Below the pieces are notes generated by a model. It did no database searches. It had not been told where the DNA came from and saw only the letters and a list, made by a program, of their open reading frames with translations. A stretch of DNA of 64,000 nucleotides from Tabrizicola piscis (GTDB taxonomy: Bacteria; Pseudomonadota; Alphaproteobacteria; Rhodobacterales; Rhodobacteraceae). A program made the position numbers and the translations under genes. Positions 48,061 to 61,056 of the stretch are shown here, one piece after another. Location: positions 248,001 through 312,000 of the forward strand of contig NZ_CP034328.1 of the NCBI RefSeq assembly GCF_003940805.1, written 5' to 3'. The first letter of the stretch is position 1. Every line of letters begins with the position of its first letter.

Positions 48061-48120
48061 TAGGGTGTTTGCGCCGGTCGTGCTAACCGCCTGACCGGCG
48101 CGCCGTTTGCGGGCGTTGCA

Positions 48121-48155
48121 GCCTCCGGCGGGGATATTTGGGCCAGAATGAAAGT
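48121..48155 (+). repeat. Intergenic GGATATTTGG element, copy 7
   Basis: GCCTCCGGCGG directly followed by core GGATATTTGG (48132-48141) and tail GCCAGAATGAAAG. The clear stem-loop of other copies is not visible; only short GC-rich self-complementary sequence precedes it. Lies between gcdH and the glycosyltransferase gene. Confidence 0.65.
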
Positions 48156-48181
48156 CCGGATGGGATGAAGGTCAGGACGCG

Positions 48182-49219
48182 ATGAAGATCACCGCCGTTC
48201 TGACAGTGAAGAACGAGGGCGCGTTCCTTCTGGAATGGCTTGCGCATCATCGGTCCTGTGGCGTGACGGACTTTCTGGTCTTTTCCAACGATTGCGATGA
48301 TGGCACCGAGGCGATGCTGGACCGGCTGCAGGCGCTGGGCTGGCTGACCCATCTGCCGAACCCCGGACCCTACCCGCAAGGCCCGCAATGGGCGGCCTTG
48401 AAGCAGGCCGACCGGCACCCTTTGGTCACCGGGGCGGATTGGGTGCTGCCGATTGATATCGATGAGTTCGTGAACATCCATGTCGGCGACCGGACGATCC
48501 CGGCGCTGCTGGCGGCGTTGCCGGAGGCGACGGCCATTCCGCTGACGTGGCGGCTGTTCGGCAATGGCGGGGTGGTTGCGATCGAGGACCGGCGGGTGAC
48601 GGAAACCTTCACTCGCGCCGCACCCGCCGTGTTGCACTGGCCGTGGCGGGCGGTGCTGTTCAAGACGCTGTTTCGCAATGACGGGACCTACGGCAAGCTG
48701 GGCGTCCACCGCCCCCGCAACCCGGACCGGGACCGGCTGGCCGGGCAGCGCTGGTTCGACGGATCGGGCAAGCGCCTGCCCCCGGCCTATCACAGCGCGC
48801 GATTGTTCGTTGATGTGGGGCGCGATGCCTATGGGCTGGTCCAGTTGAACCACTACGCGCTGGGGTCGATGCAGGGCTATCTGGTCAAGGCCGACCGGGG
48901 CCGTGCCAATCGCGAGGCATCGACCTTCGACATGGCCTATTGGGTGGACCGCAACTTCTGCGATGTCGAGGATCTGTCGATCCAGCGGCTGGACAGCTCC
49001 CAAGCCTTGGCCGCATTGCGGGCCGATCCGGTGCTGGGCGTGCTGCATGACAGGGCGGTGGTCTGGCGGCAGGTCCGCTTTCGCCAGCTGATGGCCGAGG
49101 AAAGCTGGCGCGCGCTGTATGGGCGGCTCTTGATGACCCCCCCGACCCGTGCCCTGTCTGCATCTGAGGCGGCAAGCATCTGGCGGCCCTTTCTGGCGCC
49201 CGGATTGACCGAGGGTTGA
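48182..49219 (+). CDS. Glycosyltransferase family 2-like (DUF23 type)
   Basis: 345 residues. N-terminus MKITAVLTVKNEGAFLLEWLAHHRSCGVTDFLVFSNDCDDG with the DxD-like metal site in LPIDIDEFVNI matches Rhodobacteraceae Glyco_tranf_2_4 proteins, which usually modify surface polysaccharide. Cytosolic, no membrane segment. Substrate unknown. Stands alone between gcdH and an unassigned gene. Confidence 0.85.
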   Translation: MKITAVLTVKNEGAFLLEWLAHHRSCGVTDFLVFSNDCDDGTEAMLDRLQALGWLTHLPNPGPYPQGPQWAALKQADRHPLVTGADWVLPIDIDEFVNIHVGDRTIPALLAALPEATAIPLTWRLFGNGGVVAIEDRRVTETFTRAAPAVLHWPWRAVLFKTLFRNDGTYGKLGVHRPRNPDRDRLAGQRWFDGSGKRLPPAYHSARLFVDVGRDAYGLVQLNHYALGSMQGYLVKADRGRANREASTFDMAYWVDRNFCDVEDLSIQRLDSSQALAALRADPVLGVLHDRAVVWRQVRFRQLMAEESWRALYGRLLMTPPTRALSASEAASIWRPFLAPGLTEG

Positions 49220-49394
49220 TCGGCCCGCCCGGCACAACCGCTGTGGTTGCAGACCGACAGGAGACGGAAACAGTTTCCCGACTCTCCCGGGGATTGTGCG
49301 GCGGATAGCAGGCTGCAAGACCTTGTCGACCTTGGATTTTTATCCCACATTCGCATGTGTTAAGGAACGGCAACGGCGTGAGATAAGGGTGGCT

Positions 49395-50285
49395 GTGGAC
49401 GATTCGGACGCGCATCCTGACTGGCAGACTGCCATGTTGGCCATCGCCGAAGGCGACGGCGATTTTCTTGCCTTGGGTGACAGGCACTGGGCCTTTTTTG
49501 CGGAAGAACGGCCCATCCTCTTGGTCACCTTCGAAGACGCCGCGACCTTGCGGGAACGCGAAGACAACCTGCCGGAACATTTCGCACTGGCCAAGGCGCG
49601 GGGCTGGTCGCTGCTGACCATTCTGGCAGAGGGCGAGACCTGGTGGCGCGACCCTGCGGTGTTTCGCTATTTCGACCGGCTGGCCGATGACGGGTTTCTG
49701 GAAGACTTCGACCGGGTGATCTTTTATGGCGCGGGCCCCGCGGGCTATGCCGCGGCCGCGTTCTCGATCACCGCGCCCGGGGCCGAGCTGGTGCTGGTGG
49801 CCCCCCGCGCCACGCTGGACCCGGCGCTGGCCGGCTGGGACGAACGCCACAAGATCGCCCGGCGGATCAATTTCCGCAGCCGCTATGGCTATGCGCCGGA
49901 CATGACCGAAAGCGCCTCACGCGTGTGGCTGATCCATGATCCCTTGCACCGGCCGGATGCAATGCATGCAGCGCTGTTCCAGCGGCCTTGGGTGACGCCC
50001 CTCTTCGCCCGCTATACCGGCGAGGGGACGGAGGACACCCTGCGCGAAATGCGCGTGCTGGACCGGATCCTTGAGGCGGCGATGGATGGCAAATTCTCGG
50101 CCTCGTATTTTGCCTGGCTGTGGCGCGGGCGGCGGTCGAATGGCAGCTATCTGCGGTCAATCCTTGCCTCGGCCCGGTTGAGCGGGCACCGGATGCGCGA
50201 GATCAAGATCTGCCGGTCGGTGACGTCACGGCTGAACGCGCCGCGCTTTGTACGGCGGCTGGCAGAGTTGACGGGCGAGGGCTGA
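49395..50285 (+). CDS. Conserved Rhodobacteraceae protein of unknown function
   Basis: 296 residues from GTG 49395 (VDDSDAHPDW), which has AAGGG upstream; a GTG six bases earlier or the ATG at 49296 are possible. Features: HWAFFAEERPILLVTFEDAATL, AEGETWWRDPAVFRYFDRL, and FYGAGPAGYAAAAFSITAPGAELVLVAPRATLDP, a hydrolase-like elbow with Ala in place of the nucleophile Ser. From memory, similar proteins are sometimes labelled PAPS reductase, but no Cys or PP-loop of that enzyme is present. Often next to glycosyltransferases; role unknown. Confidence 0.75.
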   Translation: MDDSDAHPDWQTAMLAIAEGDGDFLALGDRHWAFFAEERPILLVTFEDAATLREREDNLPEHFALAKARGWSLLTILAEGETWWRDPAVFRYFDRLADDGFLEDFDRVIFYGAGPAGYAAAAFSITAPGAELVLVAPRATLDPALAGWDERHKIARRINFRSRYGYAPDMTESASRVWLIHDPLHRPDAMHAALFQRPWVTPLFARYTGEGTEDTLREMRVLDRILEAAMDGKFSASYFAWLWRGRRSNGSYLRSILASARLSGHRMREIKICRSVTSRLNAPRFVRRLAELTGEG

Positions 50286-50307
50286 ACGCCGGGGCGTCGA
50301 CGGGGGC

Positions 50308-50703
50308 CTAGTAGGCGACGAGGGCCAGAAGCTCTTCGGTCCGGTCAAGGGTCATCTGCCGCAGGCAACCATAGACCAGAAGCGGTTCGGCCGACCCGCC
50401 GCGCATGGGAAAGCCGGCAGCGGTGCAATTGGCATCGCGGTAGGTGATCCAGGCCCGTTGGGCGCTGCGCAGCGCGGTTTCGGCCCCCTGCAATTCCGGC
50501 GGCAGGGCAGTGTCCATTGCCTTCATCTCGGCCATGACCTGCTGGTAGGCGCGGTTGAGATCGGCATCCGCCGCTTGCCAGTCCTGTTCGGCGCAGATGT
50601 TCAGGTCGCGTTGCGCCATGGCGTTGGCGCAGTCCGGCGTTTGGGCCGCTGCAGGCAGGGCGACGAGGGTTAGGCTGGCAGTGGCAAGCAGAACACGAAG
50701 CAT
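50308..50703 (-). CDS. LprI-like periplasmic protein (DUF1311), copy 1
   Basis: 131 residues with a signal peptide (LRVLLATASLTLVALPAAAQ) and the DUF1311/LprI core: CANAMAQRDLNICAEQDWQAADADLNRAYQQVM, LRSAQRAWITYRDANC, and LLVYGCLRQMTLDRTEELLAL; four cysteines probably form two disulfides. The family includes a lysozyme inhibitor. Tandem with a diverged paralogue 18 bases upstream on the same strand. Confidence 0.82.
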   Translation of the reverse strand: MLRVLLATASLTLVALPAAAQTPDCANAMAQRDLNICAEQDWQAADADLNRAYQQVMAEMKAMDTALPPELQGAETALRSAQRAWITYRDANCTAAGFPMRGGSAEPLLVYGCLRQMTLDRTEELLALVAY

Positions 50704-50721
50704 GGAAGGTCCTTTCAGGCG

Positions 50722-51117
50722 TCAGTCGGTGAACATCTGGCGCAGGTCGGCCGCGCGGCGCAAGGTTTCGCTGCGTTTGCAGGCAAGCTCAATCAGGATC
50801 GCTTCGGTGCCGCGTCCATAGTCGGACGGATCGGCGACGAAGTAGCAGGTCGCGTCGCGGTAGCTGGCCCAGGCCGCTTGCGCGTGATCGAGTTGCGTGG
50901 CGGTTTGCGGAAAACGGCTGCGCAGGTCGGTCAGCGCCTCGCCAAGCTGACGCTCGGCCATGGCGAGGTGGTGGGTGGCACAGGCCACCATCTCGACCAT
51001 GTCGCGTTGGGTTGTGCAGGCCGATGGCGGCCCGTCGGCCAAGGCAGGCAGGGTCGACAGGGCCAAGGACAGAACGGCGGTGGGGTAGTGCATCAATCGG
51101 GTCCAGTGCTGGCGCAT
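50722..51117 (-). CDS. LprI-like periplasmic protein (DUF1311), copy 2
   Basis: 131 residues (123 if started at the Met at 51093). Signal peptide (MHYPTAVLSLALSTLPALA), then CTTQRDMVEMVACATHHLAMAERQLGEAL, LDHAQAAWASYRDATCYFVA and LIELACKRSETLRRAADL, matching the copy downstream in layout and Cys positions but with low identity. Tandem duplication that diverged. Confidence 0.8.
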   Translation of the reverse strand: MRQHWTRLMHYPTAVLSLALSTLPALADGPPSACTTQRDMVEMVACATHHLAMAERQLGEALTDLRSRFPQTATQLDHAQAAWASYRDATCYFVADPSDYGRGTEAILIELACKRSETLRRAADLRQMFTD

Positions 51118-51178
51118 CCGGGCGGTTTAGCACGGCAAGGGTCTGGCAATGGGGTCTGGATTGCGTTACCCCGCGCTT

Positions 51179-52219
51179 ATGCAAGAGATCGTGATCCAAC
51201 GCCCCGACGACTGGCACCTGCATCTGCGCGACGGGGCGATGCTGCGCGCCGTCTTGCCGGAAACCACCCGGCATTTTGCCCGCGCGATCATCATGCCAAA
51301 TCTGGTTCCACCGGTGGTGACGGCAAAGGACGCCGCCGCCTACCGCGACCGGATTCTGGCCGCCCTGCCCGAGGGAGCCACGTTCCAGCCGCTGATGACG
51401 CTTTACCTGACCGAAGGCACCGACCCGGCCGATGTGGCGGCAGCCGCGGCTTCGGGGCTGGTCAAGGCGGTCAAGCTCTATCCGGCGGGGGCGACGACCA
51501 ATTCGCAATCCGGCGTGCGTGACCTGACCCGCGTGATGCCGGTGCTGGAGAAGATGGCCGACATCGGCCTGCCTTTGTGCACGCATGGCGAAGTGACCGA
51601 TGCCCAGGTGGACATCTTCGACCGCGAGGCGGTGTTCATCGACACGGTGCTGGCCCCCCTGCGCCGCCGCCTGCCGGAACTGCGCGTCGTGATGGAACAT
51701 ATCACCACCGAAGAAGGCGTGGCCTATGCCGCCGAAGCGGGCGACGGGCTGGCCGCGACGATCACCACGCATCACCTGATCCTGAACCGCAACCACATCC
51801 TGGCGGGCGGGATCCGGCCGCATTACTACTGCCTGCCGGTGGCCAAGCGCGAAAAGCACCGGCTGGCTCTGCGCAAGGCGGCAACCTCGGGCTCACCGCG
51901 CTATTTCCTTGGCACCGACTCGGCCCCGCATGTCGATGCGCTGAAGGAACATGCCTGCGGCTGTGCGGGCTGCTTTACCGCAACCAACACGATGGCGCTG
52001 CTGGCGCATGTGTTTGAGGAAGAGGGCGCGCTGGACCGGCTGGAGGGCTTTGCCTCACGCCACGGGCCGGCCTTCTACCGGCTGCCGGTGAATGACGGCA
52101 CGCTGCGGCTGGTCAAGCGCGCGGAGCCTTGCATCTGGCCTGAGAAGATTGCCTCAGACGCTGGCCCCGTCACGGTCTTCAACCCCGGTTTCCCCGTGCT
52201 TTGGCACGTCCTCCCCTGA
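51179..52219 (+). CDS. pyrC: Dihydroorotase PyrC
   Basis: Third step of de novo pyrimidine synthesis; binuclear zinc amidohydrolase. 346 residues: [12 protein letters not shown] (His13, His15 zinc ligands), [26 protein letters not shown] (carboxylated Lys), [16 protein letters not shown] and LGTDSAPH. Class II type like E. coli PyrC. No strong ribosome site, but the start fits the family. Next to pyrE. Confidence 0.96.
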   Translation: MQEIVIQRPDDWHLHLRDGAMLRAVLPETTRHFARAIIMPNLVPPVVTAKDAAAYRDRILAALPEGATFQPLMTLYLTEGTDPADVAAAAASGLVKAVKLYPAGATTNSQSGVRDLTRVMPVLEKMADIGLPLCTHGEVTDAQVDIFDREAVFIDTVLAPLRRRLPELRVVMEHITTEEGVAYAAEAGDGLAATITTHHLILNRNHILAGGIRPHYYCLPVAKREKHRLALRKAATSGSPRYFLGTDSAPHVDALKEHACGCAGCFTATNTMALLAHVFEEEGALDRLEGFASRHGPAFYRLPVNDGTLRLVKRAEPCIWPEKIASDAGPVTVFNPGFPVLWHVLP

Positions 52220-52307
52220 CCCCCTCCTCGATGACTTCGTCACTCCTCGGAAGGCACCCGCGAGGAGGAGACGAAGCCGAACGAAGAGCCGCCCGAAAGG
52301 AACGCGC

Positions 52308-52988
52308 ATGATCCCCTCAAACTTCCCGCCCCGCGAGGAAATCGCCCGCCTGACCGCCCGTGCGCTTTTGGAAATCAAGGCGGTGCATTTCAACGCCGAG
52401 ACACCGTTCACGCTGGCAAGTGGTTTGCCCTCGCCCACCTATATCGACTGCCGCAAGCTGATCAGCTACCCGCGCATCCGATCGGTGCTGATGGACTTCC
52501 TGACCGTCACCGTGATGCGCGACGCGGGGCTGGAGGCGTTTGACAACATCGCGGGTGGCGAAACGGCGGGCATCCCCTTTGCCGCCCTTGTGGCCGAACG
52601 CATGGCCCTGCCGATGACCTATGTGCGCAAGAAGCCCAAGGGCTATGGCCGCAACGCCCGGATCGAAGGCGCGATGACAGAGGGCCAGCGGGTGCTTCTG
52701 GTCGAGGATCTGACGACCGATGGCGGATCGAAGCTGTCCTTCGTCGATGCGATCCGCGACACGGGGGCCAGCTGTGGCCATACGGCGGTTATCTTCTACT
52801 ACGGCATCTTCCCGGAAACCACGCAACGGCTGGCCGATCACGGCGTCGCACTCCACCACCTTTGCACCTGGTGGGACGTGCTGGCCGAGGCGCGCGTCCA
52901 GGGCAGCTTTGACGAAGCGACCCTGACGGAAGTGGAGGCTTTCCTGTCCGCCCCCCGCGCCTGGCAAGAGGCGCGCAAACCGGCCTGA
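52308..52988 (+). CDS. pyrE: Orotate phosphoribosyltransferase PyrE
   Basis: Converts orotate and PRPP to OMP. 226 residues: [52 protein letters not shown] and the PRPP motif [13 protein letters not shown]. Start ATG 52308 with AAAGGA upstream. Ends before a terminator hairpin. Confidence 0.96.
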   Translation: MIPSNFPPREEIARLTARALLEIKAVHFNAETPFTLASGLPSPTYIDCRKLISYPRIRSVLMDFLTVTVMRDAGLEAFDNIAGGETAGIPFAALVAERMALPMTYVRKKPKGYGRNARIEGAMTEGQRVLLVEDLTTDGGSKLSFVDAIRDTGASCGHTAVIFYYGIFPETTQRLADHGVALHHLCTWWDVLAEARVQGSFDEATLTEVEAFLSAPRAWQEARKPA

Positions 52989-53013
52989 CCGCCAACGCCT
53001 GGCCTTGCCGGAT

Positions 53014-53040
53014 GGCCCGGCCGTCCGTCGGGCCCCCCTT
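53014..53040 (+). terminator. Terminator of pyrE
   Basis: GGCCCG/CGGGCC stem (53014-53019 and 53029-53034) followed by CCCCTTATT, 26 bases after the pyrE stop. Confidence 0.55.
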
Positions 53041-53128
53041 ATTGTGGGCAGGTTTGAAATAGCGGTGCGCAAAGCTGTGGGGGAATTGGGGATAACCCGG
53101 CGACCGAATCGTCCCATTTGCGGCGGGT

Positions 53129-53206
53129 TTGTTGGCCGACGCCAGATGTGGTAGCCTACCCACCTGTCGGGGGGCAAAACCCCGACTCGGCCCAGCCTTA
53201 TCCACC
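53129..53206 (+). promoter_or_regulatory. dnaB upstream region: promoter-like pair, hairpin and DnaA-like site
   Basis: TTGTTG (53129-53134) and TAGCCT (53152-53157) with a 17-base spacer form a plausible promoter. Next is a 7-bp stem GTCGGGG/CCCCGAC (53166-53186), then TTATCCACC (53198-53206), one base off a DnaA box. Together they could link dnaB transcription to DnaA; each piece is weak on its own. Confidence 0.3.
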
Positions 53207-53272
53207 GACTTGTCCAGCATGGCCGGATGGTCCGCGATCAGGCACAGAAGGCCACGATGCAGGAGGCAGACC

Positions 53273-57810
<4,538 letters not shown>

Positions 57811-57818
<8 letters not shown>

Positions 57819-57867
57819 GTGCCGTCGGGGACAAGTGGCTGGGGGGGCAAGTGGCTGGGTGTCAAGT
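57811..57867. repeat. 16-bp-period direct repeats upstream of the metal ATPase
   Basis: CAAGT occurs at 57816, 57832, 57848 and 57863, spaced 16, 16 and 15 bases, in degenerate units CAAGTGGCTGGGG. On the minus strand they read CCCCACTTG and lie across the ATPase start; TTGACA is present at the outer end. Could be iterated regulator sites. Confidence 0.6.
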
Positions 57868-57924
57868 CCCGCGCATCGGCAGGTTTTCCCTTGACCACGG
57901 GCGCGCTGCGGTCAAAACAGCCGG

Positions 57925-58974
57925 ATGACTACTGCAACCCTGACCATCGACCTTGATGCCATCGCCGCGAACTGGCGCAGGCTTGACCGGCTGACCGGAC
58001 CCGACGTGCAGACCGCCGCCGTGGTCAAGGCCGATGCCTATGGGCTGGGGATCACCCGGGTGGCCCGCGCCTTGGCGCTGGCCGGGGCGCGGCGGTTCTT
58101 TGTCGCCTATGCCGAGGAAGGTGCCGCCTTGCGTCAGGCGCTGGGCGAAGGGCCGCAAATCTCGGTCCTGTCCGGCCATATGTCCGGCGATACCGAGATG
58201 ATCCATGACCTTGATCTGACGCCGATGCTCAATAGTCTGGAGCAGATCACCCGCCACCTTGAGGCGCTGCCCGGCCATGCCTTCGGCGTGCAGCTTGACA
58301 CCGGCATGAACCGGCTGGGCGTCGAGATGCTGGAATGGCAGGCCGTGGCGCCAATTCTGGTCGAAGCCGGCCCCGAACTGCTGATGAGCCATCTGGCCTG
58401 CGCCGATGACCCCGACCATCCGCTGAATGAGGCGCAGCTTGCCGCCTTTCTGGAAATGACCGAAGGCACCGGCCTGCCGCGCAGCCTGTCGGCGACGGGC
58501 GGCATCCTTCTGGGGCCGCGCTATCACTTTGACCTGACGCGTCCCGGTGTCGGCCTGTTCGGCGGCCTGCCGTTCGAGGCTGCACAGCCCGTGGTCACCC
58601 TGTCCCTGCCCGTGATCCAGACGCGCGAGGTCGCGCCGGGTGAGGCGGTCGGCTATGGCTGCACATGGGAGGCAGAGACGCCCGCCGTGATCGCCACGGT
58701 CGCTGCGGGCTATGCCGATGGCCTTCCCCGCACGCTGTCCAACATCGCCACGCTTTGGGACGGTGATACGCCCTGCCCCCTCGTCGGCCGGGTGTCGATG
58801 GACCTGATCACTGTCGACATCACCCACCTGACCGAGGTGCCGCGCAGCCTTGATATCCTCGGCCCGCACCAGACCGTTGATGCCCTGGCCGAGGCGGGTG
58901 GCACCATCGGCTATGAGATCCTGACCGGACTTGGCCCCCGCTACCTCCGCCGCTATCAGGAGAACCCCGCATGA
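57925..58974 (+). CDS. alr: Alanine racemase Alr
   Basis: PLP enzyme making D-alanine for peptidoglycan. 349 residues: PLP lysine Lys35 in [12 protein letters not shown], the second catalytic base Tyr244 in [21 protein letters not shown], and [14 protein letters not shown]. Overlaps mlaE by 4 bases (ATGA). Divergent from the metal ATPase. Confidence 0.95.
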   Translation: MTTATLTIDLDAIAANWRRLDRLTGPDVQTAAVVKADAYGLGITRVARALALAGARRFFVAYAEEGAALRQALGEGPQISVLSGHMSGDTEMIHDLDLTPMLNSLEQITRHLEALPGHAFGVQLDTGMNRLGVEMLEWQAVAPILVEAGPELLMSHLACADDPDHPLNEAQLAAFLEMTEGTGLPRSLSATGGILLGPRYHFDLTRPGVGLFGGLPFEAAQPVVTLSLPVIQTREVAPGEAVGYGCTWEAETPAVIATVAAGYADGLPRTLSNIATLWDGDTPCPLVGRVSMDLITVDITHLTEVPRSLDILGPHQTVDALAEAGGTIGYEILTGLGPRYLRRYQENPA

Positions 58975-59750
58975 CGACCGCTGCCCTTGGCGCCATCGGT
59001 CGCCCGGTGCTGGAAGCCGTTGCTGCCGTCGGCCGCGTGGCCCTGTTCGCCGGGGCAATCCTTGGCCACATCCTGCGCCCGCCGTTCTACTTTCGTGAAT
59101 TTGGCACGTCGCTCCTGCAGATCGGCTGGTTCTCGCTTCCCGTCGTCGGCCTGACCGCCATCTTCACTGGCGGCGCGCTGGCCTTGCAGATCTACGCCGG
59201 CGGGTCGCGCTTCAACGCCGAGGCGGTGGTGCCCTCCATCGTCGCCATCGGCATGACGCGGGAACTTGGGCCAGTGCTGGGCGGGCTGATGGTCGCGGCG
59301 CGGGTGGCCTCCTCCATCGCGGCCGAGATCGGCACGATGAAAGTTACAGAACAGATCGACGCGCTGGTGACCCTGTCCACCAACCCGCTGAAATACCTTG
59401 CCGTTCCCCGAGTGCTGGCCGCAACCCTGGCCATGCCGGTGCTGGTCGCCACCGGCGATGCCATCGGCATCATGGGCGGCTGGCTGGTGGGCATCACCCG
59501 GCTGGACTTCAACTCTGCCGCCTATATCAAGAACACGGTCGACTTTCTGGAACCCTGGGACGTGGGCTCCGGGCTGGTCAAGGGCGCGGTCTTCGGCTTC
59601 ATCGTGGCGCTGATGGGCTGCTACCACGGCATGAACTCCGCCCGGGGCGCGCAGGGCGTGGGCCGGGCGACGAAATCCGCCGTCGTCTCCGCCTCGATCC
59701 TGATCCTTGCGGCGAACTATGTCCTGACGGAAGTGTTCTTCACCTCATGA
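58971..59750 (+). CDS. mlaE: MlaE-type ABC permease (lipid transport)
   Basis: 259 residues: MlaE/YrbE permease with [75 protein letters not shown] and the C-terminal helices. Part of the Mla system that moves phospholipids between the membranes. Overlaps alr before it and mlaF after it by 4 bases. Often encoded with MlaD and MlaC, absent here. Confidence 0.92.
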   Translation: MTTAALGAIGRPVLEAVAAVGRVALFAGAILGHILRPPFYFREFGTSLLQIGWFSLPVVGLTAIFTGGALALQIYAGGSRFNAEAVVPSIVAIGMTRELGPVLGGLMVAARVASSIAAEIGTMKVTEQIDALVTLSTNPLKYLAVPRVLAATLAMPVLVATGDAIGIMGGWLVGITRLDFNSAAYIKNTVDFLEPWDVGSGLVKGAVFGFIVALMGCYHGMNSARGAQGVGRATKSAVVSASILILAANYVLTEVFFTS

Positions 59751-60493
59751 TCACCCTGACAGACGTCCACAAGGCCTTCGGGGCCAACCGCGTGCTGCAG
59801 GGGGTGAACCTGACCATCGCCTCGGGCAAGTCGATGGTGATCATCGGCGGGTCGGGGACGGGCAAGTCGGTGCTCCTCAAATGCGTCCTTGGCCTTGTGC
59901 GCCCCGACAGCGGCAGCATCACGCTGGACGGTCAGGATGTGACGAAAGCCGACCGTGAAGCCTTCCTCGCCCGCTTCGGCATGCTGTTCCAAGGCGGCGC
60001 GCTGTTCGATTCGCTGCGCGTGTGGGAAAACGTCGCCTTCCGCCTGATGCGGGGCGGTCATGCCCTGCCAAAGCACCAGGCGCGCCAGATTGCCATCGAA
60101 AAACTCCGCCGCGTGGGCCTGAAGCCCGAGGTCGCCGACCTTTTCCCCGCCGAACTTTCCGGCGGCATGCAAAAGCGCGTGGGCCTGGCCCGCGCCATCG
60201 CGGCAGAGCCTGAGATCATCTTCTTCGACGAACCCACCACCGGGCTGGACCCGATCATGGCCGGCGTCATCAACGAACTCATCCGCGAGATCGTGGTCGA
60301 GATGGGCGCCACCGCAATGACGATCACGCATGACATGACGTCGGTCCGCGCGATTGCCGACAACGTCGCCATGCTGCACGGCGGGGTGATCCGCTGGACA
60401 GGCCCGGTGGCGGAATTGGACGCAACGCCAGACCCTTACGTCCAGCAATTCATCCACGGCCGCGCGCATGGGCCGATCGAAGCCGTCCGCTAG
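59747..60493 (+). CDS. mlaF: MlaF-type ABC ATPase (lipid transport)
   Basis: 248 residues: Walker A GGSGTGKSVLLK, LSGGMQKRVGLARAIA signature, Walker B IIFFDEPTTGLDPIMAGVI and TMTITHD-like switch (TAMTITHDMTSV). The GMQKR form of the signature is typical of MlaF. Energises MlaE. Overlaps mlaE by 4 bases; followed by a repeat copy then pqiA. Confidence 0.94.
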   Translation: MITLTDVHKAFGANRVLQGVNLTIASGKSMVIIGGSGTGKSVLLKCVLGLVRPDSGSITLDGQDVTKADREAFLARFGMLFQGGALFDSLRVWENVAFRLMRGGHALPKHQARQIAIEKLRRVGLKPEVADLFPAELSGGMQKRVGLARAIAAEPEIIFFDEPTTGLDPIMAGVINELIREIVVEMGATAMTITHDMTSVRAIADNVAMLHGGVIRWTGPVAELDATPDPYVQQFIHGRAHGPIEAVR

Positions 60494-60520
60494 CATTTAA
60501 CTTAAATTGTCTTTCTCTTC

Positions 60521-60564
60521 GCCAAATATCCCACGGGAGGTCTGGAGGGTGTGAAACCCTCCAG
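60521..60564 (-). repeat. Intergenic GGATATTTGG element, copy 9 (reverse)
   Basis: CCAAATATCC (60522-60531), CACGGGAGGT, then stem-loop CTGGAGGGT GTGAA ACCCTCCAG (60542-60564). Fills the mlaF-pqiA gap with core first and stem-loop just before the pqiA start. Confidence 0.78.
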
Positions 60565-60590
60565 TCCCGCAGCCAGACAGGGGACCGACG

Positions 60591-61025
60591 TTGCGATACC
60601 TGAACCTCGCCCTTCTGATCCTGTTCCCCATCGCCTGGTTCGCGCCGCTCTTGCGTGCGGCGCTGCTGCCGATCTTCGGGATGGACGAAATCAGCGTGAT
60701 CACCGGGCTTCAGTCCCTGTGGGATACGGACCCGGCACTGGCGCTGCTGGTCACCTTCCTTGCGATCTTTGCACCCTATGCCAAGACCATCGGCTTGGCA
60801 CTTCTCCACTGGAACCTGCTCAGCCCCAAGACCCTTCCCGCGCTCAACCTGCTGGGCAAGCTGGCGATGGCGGATGTCTTTCTGATCTCGATCTACATCG
60901 TGCTGGTAAAAGGCGTCGGCATGGTCACGATCGAGACCGGCTGGGGCCTTTACCTGTTCACCGGCTGTATCCTTGCATCGATCCTGATCTCGTGGCGGTC
61001 CAAGCCGGACGCTGGCCAGCCTTGA
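60591..61025 (+). CDS. Paraquat-inducible protein A (PqiA-like)
   Basis: 144 residues with about four membrane helices (LALLILFPIAWFAPLL, ALLVTFLAIFAPYAKTIGLALLHW, LGKLAMADVFLISIYIVLVKGVGMV). Single PqiA domain rather than the duplicated form of E. coli. Its usual partner MCE-domain proteins are missing; location next to mlaEF suggests membrane lipid homeostasis. Confidence 0.83.
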   Translation: MRYLNLALLILFPIAWFAPLLRAALLPIFGMDEISVITGLQSLWDTDPALALLVTFLAIFAPYAKTIGLALLHWNLLSPKTLPALNLLGKLAMADVFLISIYIVLVKGVGMVTIETGWGLYLFTGCILASILISWRSKPDAGQP

Positions 61026-61056
61026 AGAAGGCCCGCTTTGCAGGCACTAAAGCGGC

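Noticed and set aside
57862..59058. 398-residue minus-strand ORF over alr
   Set aside because: Antisense to alanine racemase; no domain evidence.
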